64,000 nucleotides of DNA from MGNI01 sp964353875 (GCA_964353875.1 CAYGXU010000002.1:1-64000), one strand, 5' to 3'. Shown: positions 16,341 through 25,759, counted from the first letter of the stretch. The notes: generated from the letters alone by a model not told the origin. Translations and numbers: made by a program.

Positions 16341-16862
16341 ATGATGAGCAAAGGGATAATTCCAGTTATACCCATCGTGGGTCGTTCGGGATCCGGGAAA
16401 ACCACTTTGATGGAGAAGCTCATCCCCGAACTGCGACGGCGTGGATTTCGAGTAGGGACGATCAAGCATCATGTGCATGAGGGGTTCGAAATAGACTATC
16501 CGGGGAAAGACACCTGGCGCCACGCCCAGGCGGGGAGCGAGTGTGTGGTTTTAGCTTCACCCACCAAGGTGGCGATGATTAAACGCATCGAGAGAGAACT
16601 AAGTTTGGATGAGATTGCAGCCGAATTGCACGCCGTGGATATCATTCTGGCGGAAGGATATCATTGGGTGGAGAAACCCAAGATCGAAGTGGTCCGCAAG
16701 GAGCACAGCCAGGAACTGCGTTGTGATCCGGGTGAATTGCTGGCGATTGTGACCGATCTTGACTTCGACCTCGACGTACCTTGTTTTGGGTTGGAGGAAG
16801 TCCAACCTTTAGTGGACCTGATAGAGCGCCATTGCATCTCGGTACACGAAGCACAGCAATAG
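16341..16862 (+). CDS. mobB: Molybdopterin-guanine dinucleotide biosynthesis protein MobB
   Basis: 173 aa P-loop GTP-binding protein. Walker A GRSGSGKTT at 14-22; the MobB-specific stretch GTIKHHVHEGFEIDYPGKDT and WRHAQAG follows, then ILAEGYHW and a C-terminal IVTDLDFD. MobB assists MobA in attaching GMP to Mo-molybdopterin to make bis-MGD. GGGGAAG about 9 bases upstream supports the ATG. It lies 122 bases after the T-component gene in the same direction, at the end of the apparent Moco-linked unit, which strengthens the functional reading of the importer. Confidence 0.93.
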   Translation: MMSKGIIPVIPIVGRSGSGKTTLMEKLIPELRRRGFRVGTIKHHVHEGFEIDYPGKDTWRHAQAGSECVVLASPTKVAMIKRIERELSLDEIAAELHAVDIILAEGYHWVEKPKIEVVRKEHSQELRCDPGELLAIVTDLDFDLDVPCFGLEEVQPLVDLIERHCISVHEAQQ

Positions 16863-16910
16863 AAGCCCTTTTCGAAAAACTGCTTTCGTATGCTGGTTCA
16901 TCTTTATGGA

Positions 16911-16937
16911 TCTCCTTGAGGAGAGGAGCCTTTTTTT
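16911..16937 (+). terminator. Weak intrinsic terminator after mobB
   Basis: TCTCC/GGAGA around a TTGA loop (16911-16924), then GGAGCC and seven T residues (16931-16937). The stem is only 5 bp, so strength is doubtful. The rest of 16863-17226 holds no gene that I can support. Confidence 0.4.
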
Positions 16938-17226
16938 GTTGGGAATTACAGGTCTGTGAGATGCAGTAGAGCGTGGCTAATCGAGCTTCCGAAGGTTGAT
17001 TCATGGCGCCAAATGACTGAAAAGCCGAAGAATGGACACCGATCCCATCTTTTCAGGTCGCACACTACAAGGAAAAGAACGAATGGTGACCCTTTGTACT
17101 AATATGATTTTAACGGAAATCCACGAATCGTGGGCAGGGAAACGGCCTTGAATAGGAGCGGCGAGAGAAGCTTGAGCTCATAGTTATTAGGGAGGAATAT
17201 TCCGCGGAAGAATATCAGCCTCATCC

Positions 17227-19002
17227 TTACTCAAAGCGATATCCACAAAATCGGCACTTCTTTGCTTTCGCACGAACCATTTCAGCACATTCAGGGCATT
17301 CTTTGTACTCATTCGCATCAGAAATGGACCACCTGGAAAGGGCTTCATCTTCTCTTGCAGATTCGGCTTCGCTACTACCGGTCAGCAATGGAGTCTCATC
17401 GCCTGAGGCTGCTGCCGTGAGTTGCGCTTTTTCCATCGCACTCGATCGCAATGCCGAGACGCTGATATTCGCTTTCAGGAGTTCATCGATTTCTTTCGCC
17501 TGCAGATCTACGCTAATCGGTCTAACACCTTCTTCACGCAAGTTTTCTATCCCGTCTCGGAAGAATTGTATCCATGTATGACTTTGGTCGCTCTGTTCTA
17601 ACGCAAGCAACTCGCGTTTTGCATCCAGGCGCGAGGCTTCGCTGAGCAGTTCTGCTGACCAGAAACGAGCAGAAAAATCGGAGCGAACCACGACATTTGT
17701 GGATTCAATCGAGTCGGCGATAGATTTTCCTACTCGAATATCTGCACGAGATAGTGTCCCTCCAATCTGGATCAATATACCCAACGAACGAAATTGGGCG
17801 GAATGTAGAAGCGTCCGACCATACCCGATGAAGCGGTCACCGCTGCGCGCAGCGATGGAGGCTGCTAATCCCATTATGGGCACATAGAGTGGCAGGTAGA
17901 AGAAATTGAAGTCCCCTTGCCTGATATAGGCTGGTAGCAGTTGAAAGAGATAAAGGAAAATGCCGACAAACATGAGAATCCATCCAAAGAAAGCCATTAG
18001 ATAAGCCGGACGATCGCCCATGTTGTCCAATGGTTTGGGCTGTTGCTCAATGATAATGCGGCCGCTAAATTCACCGACATCTCCGACGGCAGCGGAGGCG
18101 CGTTCTCCCCAAGTACTATCTACTCGGTTGAGAAATCCCTCCCATCGAAGGGATTGAGCCAAATCAGGAAGCCGAGAGAAAATTAGGTCAGGATGACCAA
18201 AACCACGATAATGTTTTGTTCCCTCCAGTGCAACGGTACTCGGCTGGTATCGGGGCATCAACATCAAGGTCGAAATATACTCGATGGCTGCCAAGGTGCC
18301 CTGAAGAAGGATGAGCAGGATAAACGGTAATCGCATCGCCCCAGAAATGGCGTCATCGATCCAGTAAAGGACCCATTCAAGGTCGGCATCCATAAGGAAT
18401 TCTTGTGCGGATTCGGTAGTGAGCCAGTGGAAGAAGAATAAAACAGCGCCAAGACCCAGCGCAGCGAATACGAATCGCTTTGCTCGATTCCTCAACTCTG
18501 TTCCGTTCTCTTCAACAATCTTTCTTCGAGTGGGGGTGATAAATAGGCTCTTGCCGCCAAAAATGCCGCTAATGAATGGCTCAAAGGGCTTGTAGATCGA
18601 TAAGGTCCGGTCCTTAAACCCTTTTTCAACCTCAGCATAATCGCGGAAGGCTTCGGGGATGTTGGACGGTATCCATGGAGTCACAATCTCGCTGAAGCCA
18701 CTCACAAGCCACTTCAATCCTTTAACGATCACTCTCAGCAAAGACGGCAGGAAAATGATTAAAAAGATGGCGGAGGCCAGGATGAATGCCCTTGAGTGGA
18801 TATAGGTCATTCCGCTGTGATCCAATTCGGCATTGCGAAGCAGACTAGAGCCAAATGGATAGGTCTCCTTGAAGAGGGAATAGTTTTGGAAAAGCCCGAG
18901 GAGCACCAGAATCAGTATCATCCCGCCGCCGGCAACCTGCATGATACTCAGCAGTAATGGAGGGCGCCGTAGCCCGAGATGTTTCGAGGCATATTCACTC
19001 AT
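17227..19002 (-). CDS. Multi-pass membrane protein with C-terminal zinc ribbon, unknown function
   Basis: 591 aa when started at ATG 19002, which has an AGGAGGT site 8 bases upstream; a longer in-frame start at 19068 adds 22 residues without such a site. About six hydrophobic segments are visible, for example ILVLLGLFQ, ILASAIFLIIFLPSLL, AALGLGAVLFFFHWL and LMAFFGWILMFVGIFLYLF. The C-terminus ends in a two-CxxC ribbon, CPECAEMVRAKAKKCRFCG, of the type appended to bacterial membrane proteins. I do not recognise the central family. It stands alone on the minus strand between mobB and the lacI-family gene. Confidence 0.8.
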   Translation of the reverse strand: MSEYASKHLGLRRPPLLLSIMQVAGGGMILILVLLGLFQNYSLFKETYPFGSSLLRNAELDHSGMTYIHSRAFILASAIFLIIFLPSLLRVIVKGLKWLVSGFSEIVTPWIPSNIPEAFRDYAEVEKGFKDRTLSIYKPFEPFISGIFGGKSLFITPTRRKIVEENGTELRNRAKRFVFAALGLGAVLFFFHWLTTESAQEFLMDADLEWVLYWIDDAISGAMRLPFILLILLQGTLAAIEYISTLMLMPRYQPSTVALEGTKHYRGFGHPDLIFSRLPDLAQSLRWEGFLNRVDSTWGERASAAVGDVGEFSGRIIIEQQPKPLDNMGDRPAYLMAFFGWILMFVGIFLYLFQLLPAYIRQGDFNFFYLPLYVPIMGLAASIAARSGDRFIGYGRTLLHSAQFRSLGILIQIGGTLSRADIRVGKSIADSIESTNVVVRSDFSARFWSAELLSEASRLDAKRELLALEQSDQSHTWIQFFRDGIENLREEGVRPISVDLQAKEIDELLKANISVSALRSSAMEKAQLTAAASGDETPLLTGSSEAESAREDEALSRWSISDANEYKECPECAEMVRAKAKKCRFCGYRFE

Positions 19003-19767
19003 CGATACCAACCTCCTGTCACAGAACAAGCCAGTAAGGATTTGCCAGGCAGGGGCAATACCACTCAACCCGTTCTGTAACCTTGTTTCTTATTTGATGG
19101 TTCCAGAATAATCAACTGGTATTATGTAACAGACAGTTCATTCGCGCCAATTCCTTCTCTTGCTTTACTGTAAAGCCGCTGAGCCATATTCCTGTGGGCA
19201 TAATCATTCCTAATGCTGGTTCTGGATGAGGCCGGGGATAAACTGATTCCCTCATATCCACAATTTATATTCGGAGCCTCCGCGATAGACAAATCCTTAT
19301 GATTGTTGGCGCATGAACAGGGCTCAGCGAGGGAGGAATCCCCACCACGCTCACATTATAGCGAGGATGATTGGCCAAACTCAAAGCGGTAAACCCACCA
19401 TTGCTTAATGAAGGTGGATATGAGATAGGCAATGAAGGAGTCTCAGAGGTTAGAAATGCGCCAAGATCTTTGCCTGTCCGGGGCGGATCCGCCTGGGGCA
19501 TCGATGCGGAATGAAAAAGGCGAACAAAGTTGGGTCATTCCATAGGCCAGCTGGCCTTTTTATACAGGCACAGCTCTTTTTAAAAAGAAAATCAGATAAA
19601 TATCCGTCTTAATGTCAGATTGGACGCGCAAGATTGACATCCATTTGGAATTGTGCTATCCTGTTGCTGATATCGGGAGCGATAACGGGAACGGTAACGG
19701 GATTAATAACGGAACCGGTATTGGGATCGGTAAGAGGGACTGCCGCTCAAGGGATGATCGCCAGATT
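19003..19767 (+). other. Intergenic region with a palindromic terminator-like site and a hexamer-like repeat
   Basis: No gene is convincing here. AGGCCAGCTGGCCT at about 19544-19557, followed by T residues, is a perfect palindrome that could terminate transcription. From about 19675 to 19735 the sequence is a degenerate six-base repeat (GATAAC, GGGAAC, GGTAAC, GGGATT, AATAAC, GGAACC, GGTATT, GGGATC), read as Gly/Asn/Ile if the upstream in-frame start of the LacI gene were used. Confidence 0.45.
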
Positions 19768-20802
19768 ATGATCATAAGAAGACGGATCACTATCAAGCAG
19801 GTTGCTTCAGAGGCTGGTGTCTCAACGCAGACAGTCTCGCGGGTGCTCAATGAGCGCCCCGATGTGGCTCCCGAGACGCGCCAGCGTGTTAAGCAAATCA
19901 TCGAGCGCCTGGATTACCTCCCCAGCGCCTTGGCTCGCAGCCTGATCCATCAACGCAGTCACACCCTTGGGGTGGTCACCGCCGGATTAAAATTCATCGG
20001 GCCTTCACGCACCCTGCATGGGATTACCTTCCAGGCGGAGGAGATGGGCTACACCCTCTTATTAAAGGAATTGCCTGGTTTTGACACCAATGACATTGCA
20101 CCCATTCTCAATTCGCTGATCGCACGTCAGGTGGATGGGATCATCTGGGCGGTTCCCGAAGTGGGCAATAACCGCGATTGGGTCATTGAACGTTTGCCGG
20201 CCTTGCCTGTGCCCATGCTCTTCCTCACCATGGAACCCAGACCAGGATTATCGGTCGTTTCCATCGATAATTACCGCGGCGGGCGCATGGCCAGCGAACA
20301 TCTCATGCAGCAAGGTCGTAGGAAGATTGCCCACATTGCCGGACCGATGGATTGGTGGGAATCGCGCCAACGCAAGGCGGGTTGGGAGGATGATCTGAGT
20401 GAAGCCGGCCTACCACCCTCCGAACGGCAGGTCGTAGAAGGCACCTGGTCCTCCGCCAGTGGTCAACGCGCCTTCTATCAATTGCTGGATCAGTATCCTG
20501 AGATGGATGCGGTTTTCGCTGCCAACGACCAGATGGCGTTGAGCGTTTTACAAATTGCCTGTCAAAAGGGGATTCGTGTGCCCCAAGATCTCGCTGTGGT
20601 TGGCTTCGATGGCATCGCCGAAGCAGCCTACTTCTGGCCGCCGCTCACAACCGTCAATCAGGATCAACATGCCCTGGGCTGCAACGTCGTTCAGGAATTG
20701 GTTGCCATCATTGAGAGGATTGAGCAGGAGAGAACACCGCTTGAAGCGAAGGTACAGTGGCTGCAACCAGAGTTAATCATCCGCCAAAGCTCAACAGATT
20801 GA
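19768..20802 (+). CDS. LacI-family transcriptional regulator
   Basis: 344 aa from ATG 19768, the normal LacI length; the frame stays open upstream to 19612, but that extension is low-complexity Gly/Asn and unlike the family. The N-terminal helix-turn-helix ITIKQVASEAGVSTQTVS and hinge helix LPSALARSL are canonical. The periplasmic-binding-like effector domain follows (TLGVVTAGL, DAVFAANDQMALSVL, VPQDLAVVGFDG). It lies 165 bases upstream of the arabinose-type operon in the same direction, so it probably regulates it, and the effector is likely an L-sugar or its phosphate. A palindrome CTTGTACAAG between the two is a candidate operator. Confidence 0.92.
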   Translation: MIIRRRITIKQVASEAGVSTQTVSRVLNERPDVAPETRQRVKQIIERLDYLPSALARSLIHQRSHTLGVVTAGLKFIGPSRTLHGITFQAEEMGYTLLLKELPGFDTNDIAPILNSLIARQVDGIIWAVPEVGNNRDWVIERLPALPVPMLFLTMEPRPGLSVVSIDNYRGGRMASEHLMQQGRRKIAHIAGPMDWWESRQRKAGWEDDLSEAGLPPSERQVVEGTWSSASGQRAFYQLLDQYPEMDAVFAANDQMALSVLQIACQKGIRVPQDLAVVGFDGIAEAAYFWPPLTTVNQDQHALGCNVVQELVAIIERIEQERTPLEAKVQWLQPELIIRQSSTD

Positions 20803-20829
20803 TAAGTTAGGACCACATAGAGGAGAGGA

Positions 20830-20839
20830 CTTGTACAAG
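20830..20839. promoter_or_regulatory. Palindrome CTTGTACAAG, candidate operator
   Basis: A perfect 10-base palindrome between the LacI-family gene and the isomerase gene. Its TTGTAC/GTACAA half-sites recall arabinose-repressor operators of other bacteria. It is the only clear dyad seen in this 165-base interval. No footprint or second copy is available, so this is a guess from position. Confidence 0.4.
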
Positions 20840-20967
20840 AGGCATTCTAAAAATCATCCGCATTCGATCTAATTACTCTGCCACCCAGATCTTCAATAGG
20901 TGGTTTTTCGAAGGAATAACTCCAAGTGTAACTCAGGTATAAAAATCATCTTTCTGAGGAGGAGTTC

Positions 20968-22398
20968 ATGTTGAAAAAGTCTGTATTCGCTGTCGTCATT
21001 GGCAATCGAGGTTTTTTCCCTGATCATCTCTGCAAGTCAGGTCGTGAGATTATCTTGAGTGTGCTTGAAGCGGAAGGCATCAAAGCCATTGCCTTAGGTT
21101 CGGAAGATACCCACTTTGGCAGCGTGGAAAGCCTATCGGATGCCCAGAAATGCGTTGAGCTCTTCAAGAAACACCGTGAGGAGATCGATGGCATCCTGGT
21201 TACGTTACCGAATTTCGGAGATGAGCGCGCCATCGCCAATACCTTACGTTGGTCAGGATTGAATGTTCCGGTTCTGATCCACGCCTTCCCGGATGATGCA
21301 GACAAGATGACTTTGGCGGATCGACGTGATTCCTTCTGTGGCAAGATGTCCGTCTGCAACAACCTCAAGCAGTATGGGATTATGTTTAGTTTAACCAAGC
21401 TGCACACACTCGACCCGCAGAGCGAGGGCTTTCGCCAGGAATTACGCCGTTTCAGGAGCATATGCCGGGTGGTACGCGGCCTAAGGAATGTTCGCATTGG
21501 CGCCATCGGCGCTCGTCCGGCGGCTTTTAACACCGTGCGTTTCAGTGAGAAGCTGTTAGAGCGAAGTGGGATCAGTGTCGAGACGCTCGACCTATCGGAG
21601 CTTTTTGGGCGGGCTGCCCGCCTGCATGAGGGTGATGCGGGGGTTAAGCACAAACTGGAACAAATCAAAGGCTATGTGCCCACAGAAGGGATCCCCTCCG
21701 AGCCGCTGCTTAAAATGGCGAAAGTGGGTTTGGTGATTGATACCTGGATGGAGGAAAATCTACTGGTCGCGAGCGCCATCCAATGCTGGACCGCCATGCA
21801 GGAATATTATGGTGTGGTTCCCTGCACGCTGATGAGCATGATGAGTAACCAGTTGGTGCCCAGCGCCTGCGAGACCGACATCGCCGGGGTTGTGGGTATG
21901 TACGCTCTGACCCTGGCTTCAGACAAGCCCAGTGCGATCGTCGATTGGAACAATAACTACGGTGGAGATCCCGAGAAAGGCGTCATGTTCCACTGCTCGA
22001 ATCTTCCAAAGGACTTTTTTGTGGAGGAAGGGGCAAAGGATAGCCCAGTGATGGATTATCAGGATATCATCGCTGGTACGGTTGGAAAAGAGAACACCTA
22101 TGGGACGATTGTAGGAAGGGTGCGAACAGGACCTTTCACTTTTTGCCGTGTCTCCACCGATGATCTCAACGGGCGGATTGCGACCTATGTAGGCGAAGGA
22201 GAACTTACCGACGACCGAATGAAAACCTTCGGCGGTTATGGTGTTTTCCGAATCCCCGATCTTCAAAAGCTGCTCTATACTATCTGCGAGAACGGTTTCG
22301 AACACCACGTGGCAATCAACCTCTCTCAGACCGCGTCCGTGATTCATGAAGCTTTTGAGAAGTACCTTGGTTGGGATGTCTATCATCATAAAGGGTAA
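20968..22398 (+). CDS. L-fucose/L-arabinose isomerase family protein
   Basis: 476 aa, start supported by GAGGAGGAG just upstream. It has the N-terminal Rossmann-like part of the fucose isomerase family (FAVVIGNRGFFPDHL, GILVTLPNFGDE) and the C-terminal barrel end (FTFCRVSTDDLNGRI, GEGELTDDRMKTFGGYG). Family members interconvert aldoses and ketoses with a divalent metal. With AraB and AraD encoded downstream, the likely reaction is L-arabinose to L-ribulose, in place of a classical AraA, which is absent; L-fucose remains possible. The first gene after the LacI-family regulator. Confidence 0.8.
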   Translation: MLKKSVFAVVIGNRGFFPDHLCKSGREIILSVLEAEGIKAIALGSEDTHFGSVESLSDAQKCVELFKKHREEIDGILVTLPNFGDERAIANTLRWSGLNVPVLIHAFPDDADKMTLADRRDSFCGKMSVCNNLKQYGIMFSLTKLHTLDPQSEGFRQELRRFRSICRVVRGLRNVRIGAIGARPAAFNTVRFSEKLLERSGISVETLDLSELFGRAARLHEGDAGVKHKLEQIKGYVPTEGIPSEPLLKMAKVGLVIDTWMEENLLVASAIQCWTAMQEYYGVVPCTLMSMMSNQLVPSACETDIAGVVGMYALTLASDKPSAIVDWNNNYGGDPEKGVMFHCSNLPKDFFVEEGAKDSPVMDYQDIIAGTVGKENTYGTIVGRVRTGPFTFCRVSTDDLNGRIATYVGEGELTDDRMKTFGGYGVFRIPDLQKLLYTICENGFEHHVAINLSQTASVIHEAFEKYLGWDVYHHKG

Positions 22399-22992
22399 GG
22401 TATTTACCAACGAGAGTCATCTAAACTATCAGCGGAACCAGTGCCGTTTGTGACTTTGGCTTGATGGAGCCAAACATGCTGCTTATCAAGGAATAATAAG
22501 GAACCTTCACTTATCAGCTGATACTACCGCGAGGAGTTCCTGCGATCGATGAAGACCAAAGGAAATAAACGCAGTCGTAAAGGCGAGACCTTTGACTGAA
22601 CTCGAGCATAAACTGCAATGTGTTCGAACGCTTCTGGAGCATCATTGACTTGATGCCCTCCTTCTGCAACGCGTGAGCAGATTCGCCTGGGCGGGAAGGT
22701 GGGTATATTTTTGCCCCAGCCCATGATGTCGAAGGCGATGTTTCCTTGGAAAATATGCTGGCCTTTATTGAAATCATTCATCAGAAACCCGGTATTTGCA
22801 CCAGTCATGAAATCAATATTAATGCCAATGCTGCCATGGTTTGATCTTCAGTCCTATTTTTCTATTTCGGGCTTTTTCAGTGCAGTCATCGATAACATCA
22901 CTTGGCCTGCCTGGCGATGGAACATCACATCCTGATAAAATCCAACGATGGGATGATAAGTAAAGAAACTATGAATTGGGAGGTCAGGCTCA
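22399..22992 (+). other. 594-base interval with a decayed gene and a hairpin
   Basis: After the isomerase gene a 7-bp hairpin TTTGGCT/AGCCAAA with a 6-base loop (22455-22474) is present, without a T-tract. The middle holds a decayed URO-D coding remnant, described separately. The last 130 bases before the dehydrogenase show nothing further. Confidence 0.5.
22620..22815 (+). pseudogene. Remnant of a uroporphyrinogen-decarboxylase-family gene
   Basis: One plus-strand frame reads FWSIIDLMPSF, then after a stop GGYIFAPAHDVEGD and VSLENMLAFIEII. The last two are the conserved C-terminal end of the URO-D superfamily (GGY-AP-H-I-D--P-EN---). The upstream stop and the missing N-terminal two thirds show that this is a decayed copy. 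URO-D-like proteins are either heme enzymes or corrinoid methyltransferases, and some occur in sugar-use operons. Here the fragment sits between the isomerase and the dehydrogenase. Confidence 0.65.
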
Positions 22993-24000
22993 ATGAGAGT
23001 GCTTCGACTACATGGACTTGGCGATCTTCGATTGCATCAGGAACCAGATCCAGCGCCAAAAGAGGGTGAGGTTCTCATAAAAGTAAATGCTGTAGGTCTA
23101 TGTGGCTCGGATCTGCATTGGTTTGCGGAAGCCGGGATCGGGGACGCCAGGCTTACTCAACCATTGGTCCTTGGCCATGAATTCGCCGGAGAGATCATCG
23201 AGGGAGATCGACGCGGCGAAATCGTGGCCGTTGATCCGGCCATCCCTTGTGGCCGGTGTGAATTCTGCAGGGAAGGAAATCCGAATTTCTGCGAAAACTT
23301 ATATTTCGCTGGACATGGCTTGAACGATGGGGCATTGCGAGAAAAAATTGCCTGGCCTTCGGCGAATCTGTATTCCCTTCCTGAGAATATTTCAGCAATT
23401 GAAGGTGTGATGCTTGAACCTTTGGGCGTGGCAATCCATGCGCTGGATTTGAGCCATATGCGAATGGGCATGAGCGTGGGGGTTTATGGCTGCGGACCGA
23501 TTGGCCTGTTAATCATCCAACTCGCTCGTCTTATGGGCGCTTCGCAAATCCTGGCGACTGAGAAACTCGATCATCGTCTGGAGGCGGCAGAGCGTTTAGG
23601 AGCATCTGAGGTATATAGGGTAAAAGATGGGCAAGAGGCGGAAGCCATCCTATCGAAGACGAACGGCAGAGGTGTGGATGTCGCTTTCGAGGTGTCGACG
23701 GAGAGCGAGGCTGTGCAGTCGGCTATCGCCTGCGCCAGGTCGGGTGCGCGTGTGGTACTGGTGGGCATCCCGGATGATGATCGCACGGCTTTTCAAGCCT
23801 CGGTGGCACGCCGAAAAGGGTTGACGATCATGCTCTGTCGCAGGATGAAGCATACCTACCCGCGTGCGATCCGTCTGGTGGCGAAAGGACTTGTTGATGT
23901 GGGCTCTTTGGTAAGTCATCGTTTTTCCCTCGATGAACATCAGCAAGCTTTTGACTTCGCTAGTCACCGCAAAGGTCTCAAAATCGTCATTGAACCCTGA
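22993..24000 (+). CDS. Zinc-dependent medium-chain dehydrogenase
   Basis: 335 aa MDR-family alcohol/polyol dehydrogenase. The catalytic zinc region is CGSDLHWF (about 37-44) and GHEFAGE (about 61-67), and the structural zinc loop is CGRCEFCREGNPNFC (about 87-101). The NAD(P) fold shows GVYGCGPIGLL (about 163-173). A GGGAGG site lies about 8 bases upstream. By position in the operon it probably oxidises a polyol or sugar derivative, as sorbitol or L-threonine dehydrogenases do; the exact substrate is unclear. It ends 23 bases before the GTG start of araB. Confidence 0.88.
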   Translation: MRVLRLHGLGDLRLHQEPDPAPKEGEVLIKVNAVGLCGSDLHWFAEAGIGDARLTQPLVLGHEFAGEIIEGDRRGEIVAVDPAIPCGRCEFCREGNPNFCENLYFAGHGLNDGALREKIAWPSANLYSLPENISAIEGVMLEPLGVAIHALDLSHMRMGMSVGVYGCGPIGLLIIQLARLMGASQILATEKLDHRLEAAERLGASEVYRVKDGQEAEAILSKTNGRGVDVAFEVSTESEAVQSAIACARSGARVVLVGIPDDDRTAFQASVARRKGLTIMLCRRMKHTYPRAIRLVAKGLVDVGSLVSHRFSLDEHQQAFDFASHRKGLKIVIEP

Positions 24001-24023
24001 TATTCATGGATAAGGAGGCTATC

Positions 24024-25706
24024 GTGGCAAACCCAAAATATGCGATCGGAATTGACTTTGGTACCGAGTCTGGGCGGGCAGTGCTGGTCGATGTCAATTC
24101 TGGGAAGGAGATCGCCAGTTCGGTCTACCCCTATATAAACGGAGTCATCGATGAAAGGCTGCCTGTCGAAGGGAAATCGGTTCAATTGGAACCTGAGTGG
24201 GCTCTTCAGGATCCGCAGGATTATATCGAGACCCTTAAGGTTACCTGTCCGGCCGTTTTAAAGGAGAGCGGAGTTGACCCGGCGGACGTGATCGGTGTGG
24301 GGATCGATTTCACTGCCTGTACGATGATGCCGGTGAAGGCAGATGGCACCCCATTGTGTCTGCTGCCAGAATTCCGACGCAATCCCCATGCCTGGGTCAA
24401 GCTTTGGAAGCATCATGCTGCCCAGCCTGAGGCGAATAAGATCAATGCCACCGCGCGCCAGATGAAGCAGGCCTGGCTTGATCGTTACGGAGGGAAGATC
24501 TCTTCAGAATGGTTTTTCTCGAAAACACTGCAAATCCTGGATGAAGCGCCGGAGATCTACCGCGCTGCCGATCGGTTGATCGAAGCAGCCGATTGGACCG
24601 TCTGGCAAATGACTGGCATGGAAACGCGCAACTCCTGCACGGCGGGTTATAAGGCGATGTGGTCGAAGCGGGAAGGTTTCCCACCGGATGAGTACTTCAA
24701 GGCGCTTGACCCGCGCATGGAGCATGTGATCGATGAGAAGATGACACGTACGATCTGCTCCATCGGCGATAAAGCCGGAGAACTTACTCCCCAAGCGGCG
24801 CAATGGACCGGGCTCAAACCGGGGACAGCGGTGGCGATCGCCAATGTGGATGCGCATGTCTCTGTGCCTGCGGCGACAGTCACCGAGCCGGGACGGATGG
24901 TGATGATCATGGGTACCAGCATTTGCCATATGGTTCTGGGTGAAGAGGAGAAGAGAGTGGGGGGGATGTGTGGTGTCGTCGAGGATGGAATCATCCCGGG
25001 CTATTTCGGTTTCGAAGCTGGTCAGTCAGGAGTGGGGGACATCTTCGCCTGGTATGTGGACAATGGCGTGCCAGAAGCTTACTATGAGGAGGCGAAAGCG
25101 CGCCATTGGAACATCCATCAGCTTCTGGAAGAGAAAGCCGCAAAACAAAAACCTGGCGAGCACGGGTTATTGGCATTGGATTGGTGGAATGGCAATCGTT
25201 CTGTCCTGGTGGATGTGGATTTATCCGGTTTTCTCATCGGCGCTACGTTGGGCACGAAGCCGGAGGACGTCTATCGCGCCCTGATTGAGGCCACGGCCTT
25301 CGGCACGCGCGTGATCATTGAAGCTTTTGATCAAAATGAGGTCGAGGTAAACGAGATCGTGGCATGCGGCGGGTTGCCAGAGAGAAACAAGATGCTGATG
25401 CAGATCTATGCCGATGTGACCGGCAGGGAGATGAAGGTGGCTGCCTCGCAACAAGCGGGGGCGCTTGGATCGGCCATGTTCGGCGCGGTGGCGTCCGGGA
25501 GCGAGGCGGGTGGGTATGACACGATCTTCGAAGCGGCCAAGCATATGGCGCACTTGAAGGACGAGAAGTACACGCCTATTCCAGAACATAAAGCGGTTTA
25601 CGATCGCCTGTTTGAGGAGTATGTGCGTCTGTATGATTATTTCGGTCGCGGCGAGAACGACGTGATGAAACGGCTGAAGCGTCTGCGAGATGAGGTTCGG
25701 GGCTAA
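24024..25706 (+). CDS. araB: Ribulokinase AraB
   Basis: FGGY-family sugar kinase of 560 aa. The N-terminal phosphate-1 motif GIDFGTESGRAVLVD is the ribulokinase form, followed by GVGIDFTACTMMPV, MGTSICHMVLG and ACGGLPERNKMLMQI. The chosen GTG at 24024 has AAGGAGG 6-7 bases upstream; an ATG at 24006 is in frame, but that ribosome site lies inside it. It phosphorylates L-ribulose to L-ribulose-5-phosphate, which the downstream AraD converts to D-xylulose-5-phosphate. The gene is 23 bases downstream of the dehydrogenase gene and shares its operon. Confidence 0.93.
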   Translation: MANPKYAIGIDFGTESGRAVLVDVNSGKEIASSVYPYINGVIDERLPVEGKSVQLEPEWALQDPQDYIETLKVTCPAVLKESGVDPADVIGVGIDFTACTMMPVKADGTPLCLLPEFRRNPHAWVKLWKHHAAQPEANKINATARQMKQAWLDRYGGKISSEWFFSKTLQILDEAPEIYRAADRLIEAADWTVWQMTGMETRNSCTAGYKAMWSKREGFPPDEYFKALDPRMEHVIDEKMTRTICSIGDKAGELTPQAAQWTGLKPGTAVAIANVDAHVSVPAATVTEPGRMVMIMGTSICHMVLGEEEKRVGGMCGVVEDGIIPGYFGFEAGQSGVGDIFAWYVDNGVPEAYYEEAKARHWNIHQLLEEKAAKQKPGEHGLLALDWWNGNRSVLVDVDLSGFLIGATLGTKPEDVYRALIEATAFGTRVIIEAFDQNEVEVNEIVACGGLPERNKMLMQIYADVTGREMKVAASQQAGALGSAMFGAVASGSEAGGYDTIFEAAKHMAHLKDEKYTPIPEHKAVYDRLFEEYVRLYDYFGRGENDVMKRLKRLRDEVRG

Positions 25707-25759
25707 TCGCACGAGAGCCATTCCGTCTCGTTGAATATCTTTCGATGGGAGGGCAAGGT

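Noticed and set aside
19265..19501. Minus-strand 78-codon frame with SLSNGGFTALSLANHP, recalling an alpha/beta hydrolase elbow
   Set aside because: Only one short motif-like stretch, no other family features, no ribosome site.
22524..22808. Minus-strand 94-codon open frame in the isomerase-dehydrogenase interval
   Set aside because: The plus strand of the same region carries a recognisable URO-D remnant, so this frame is its shadow.
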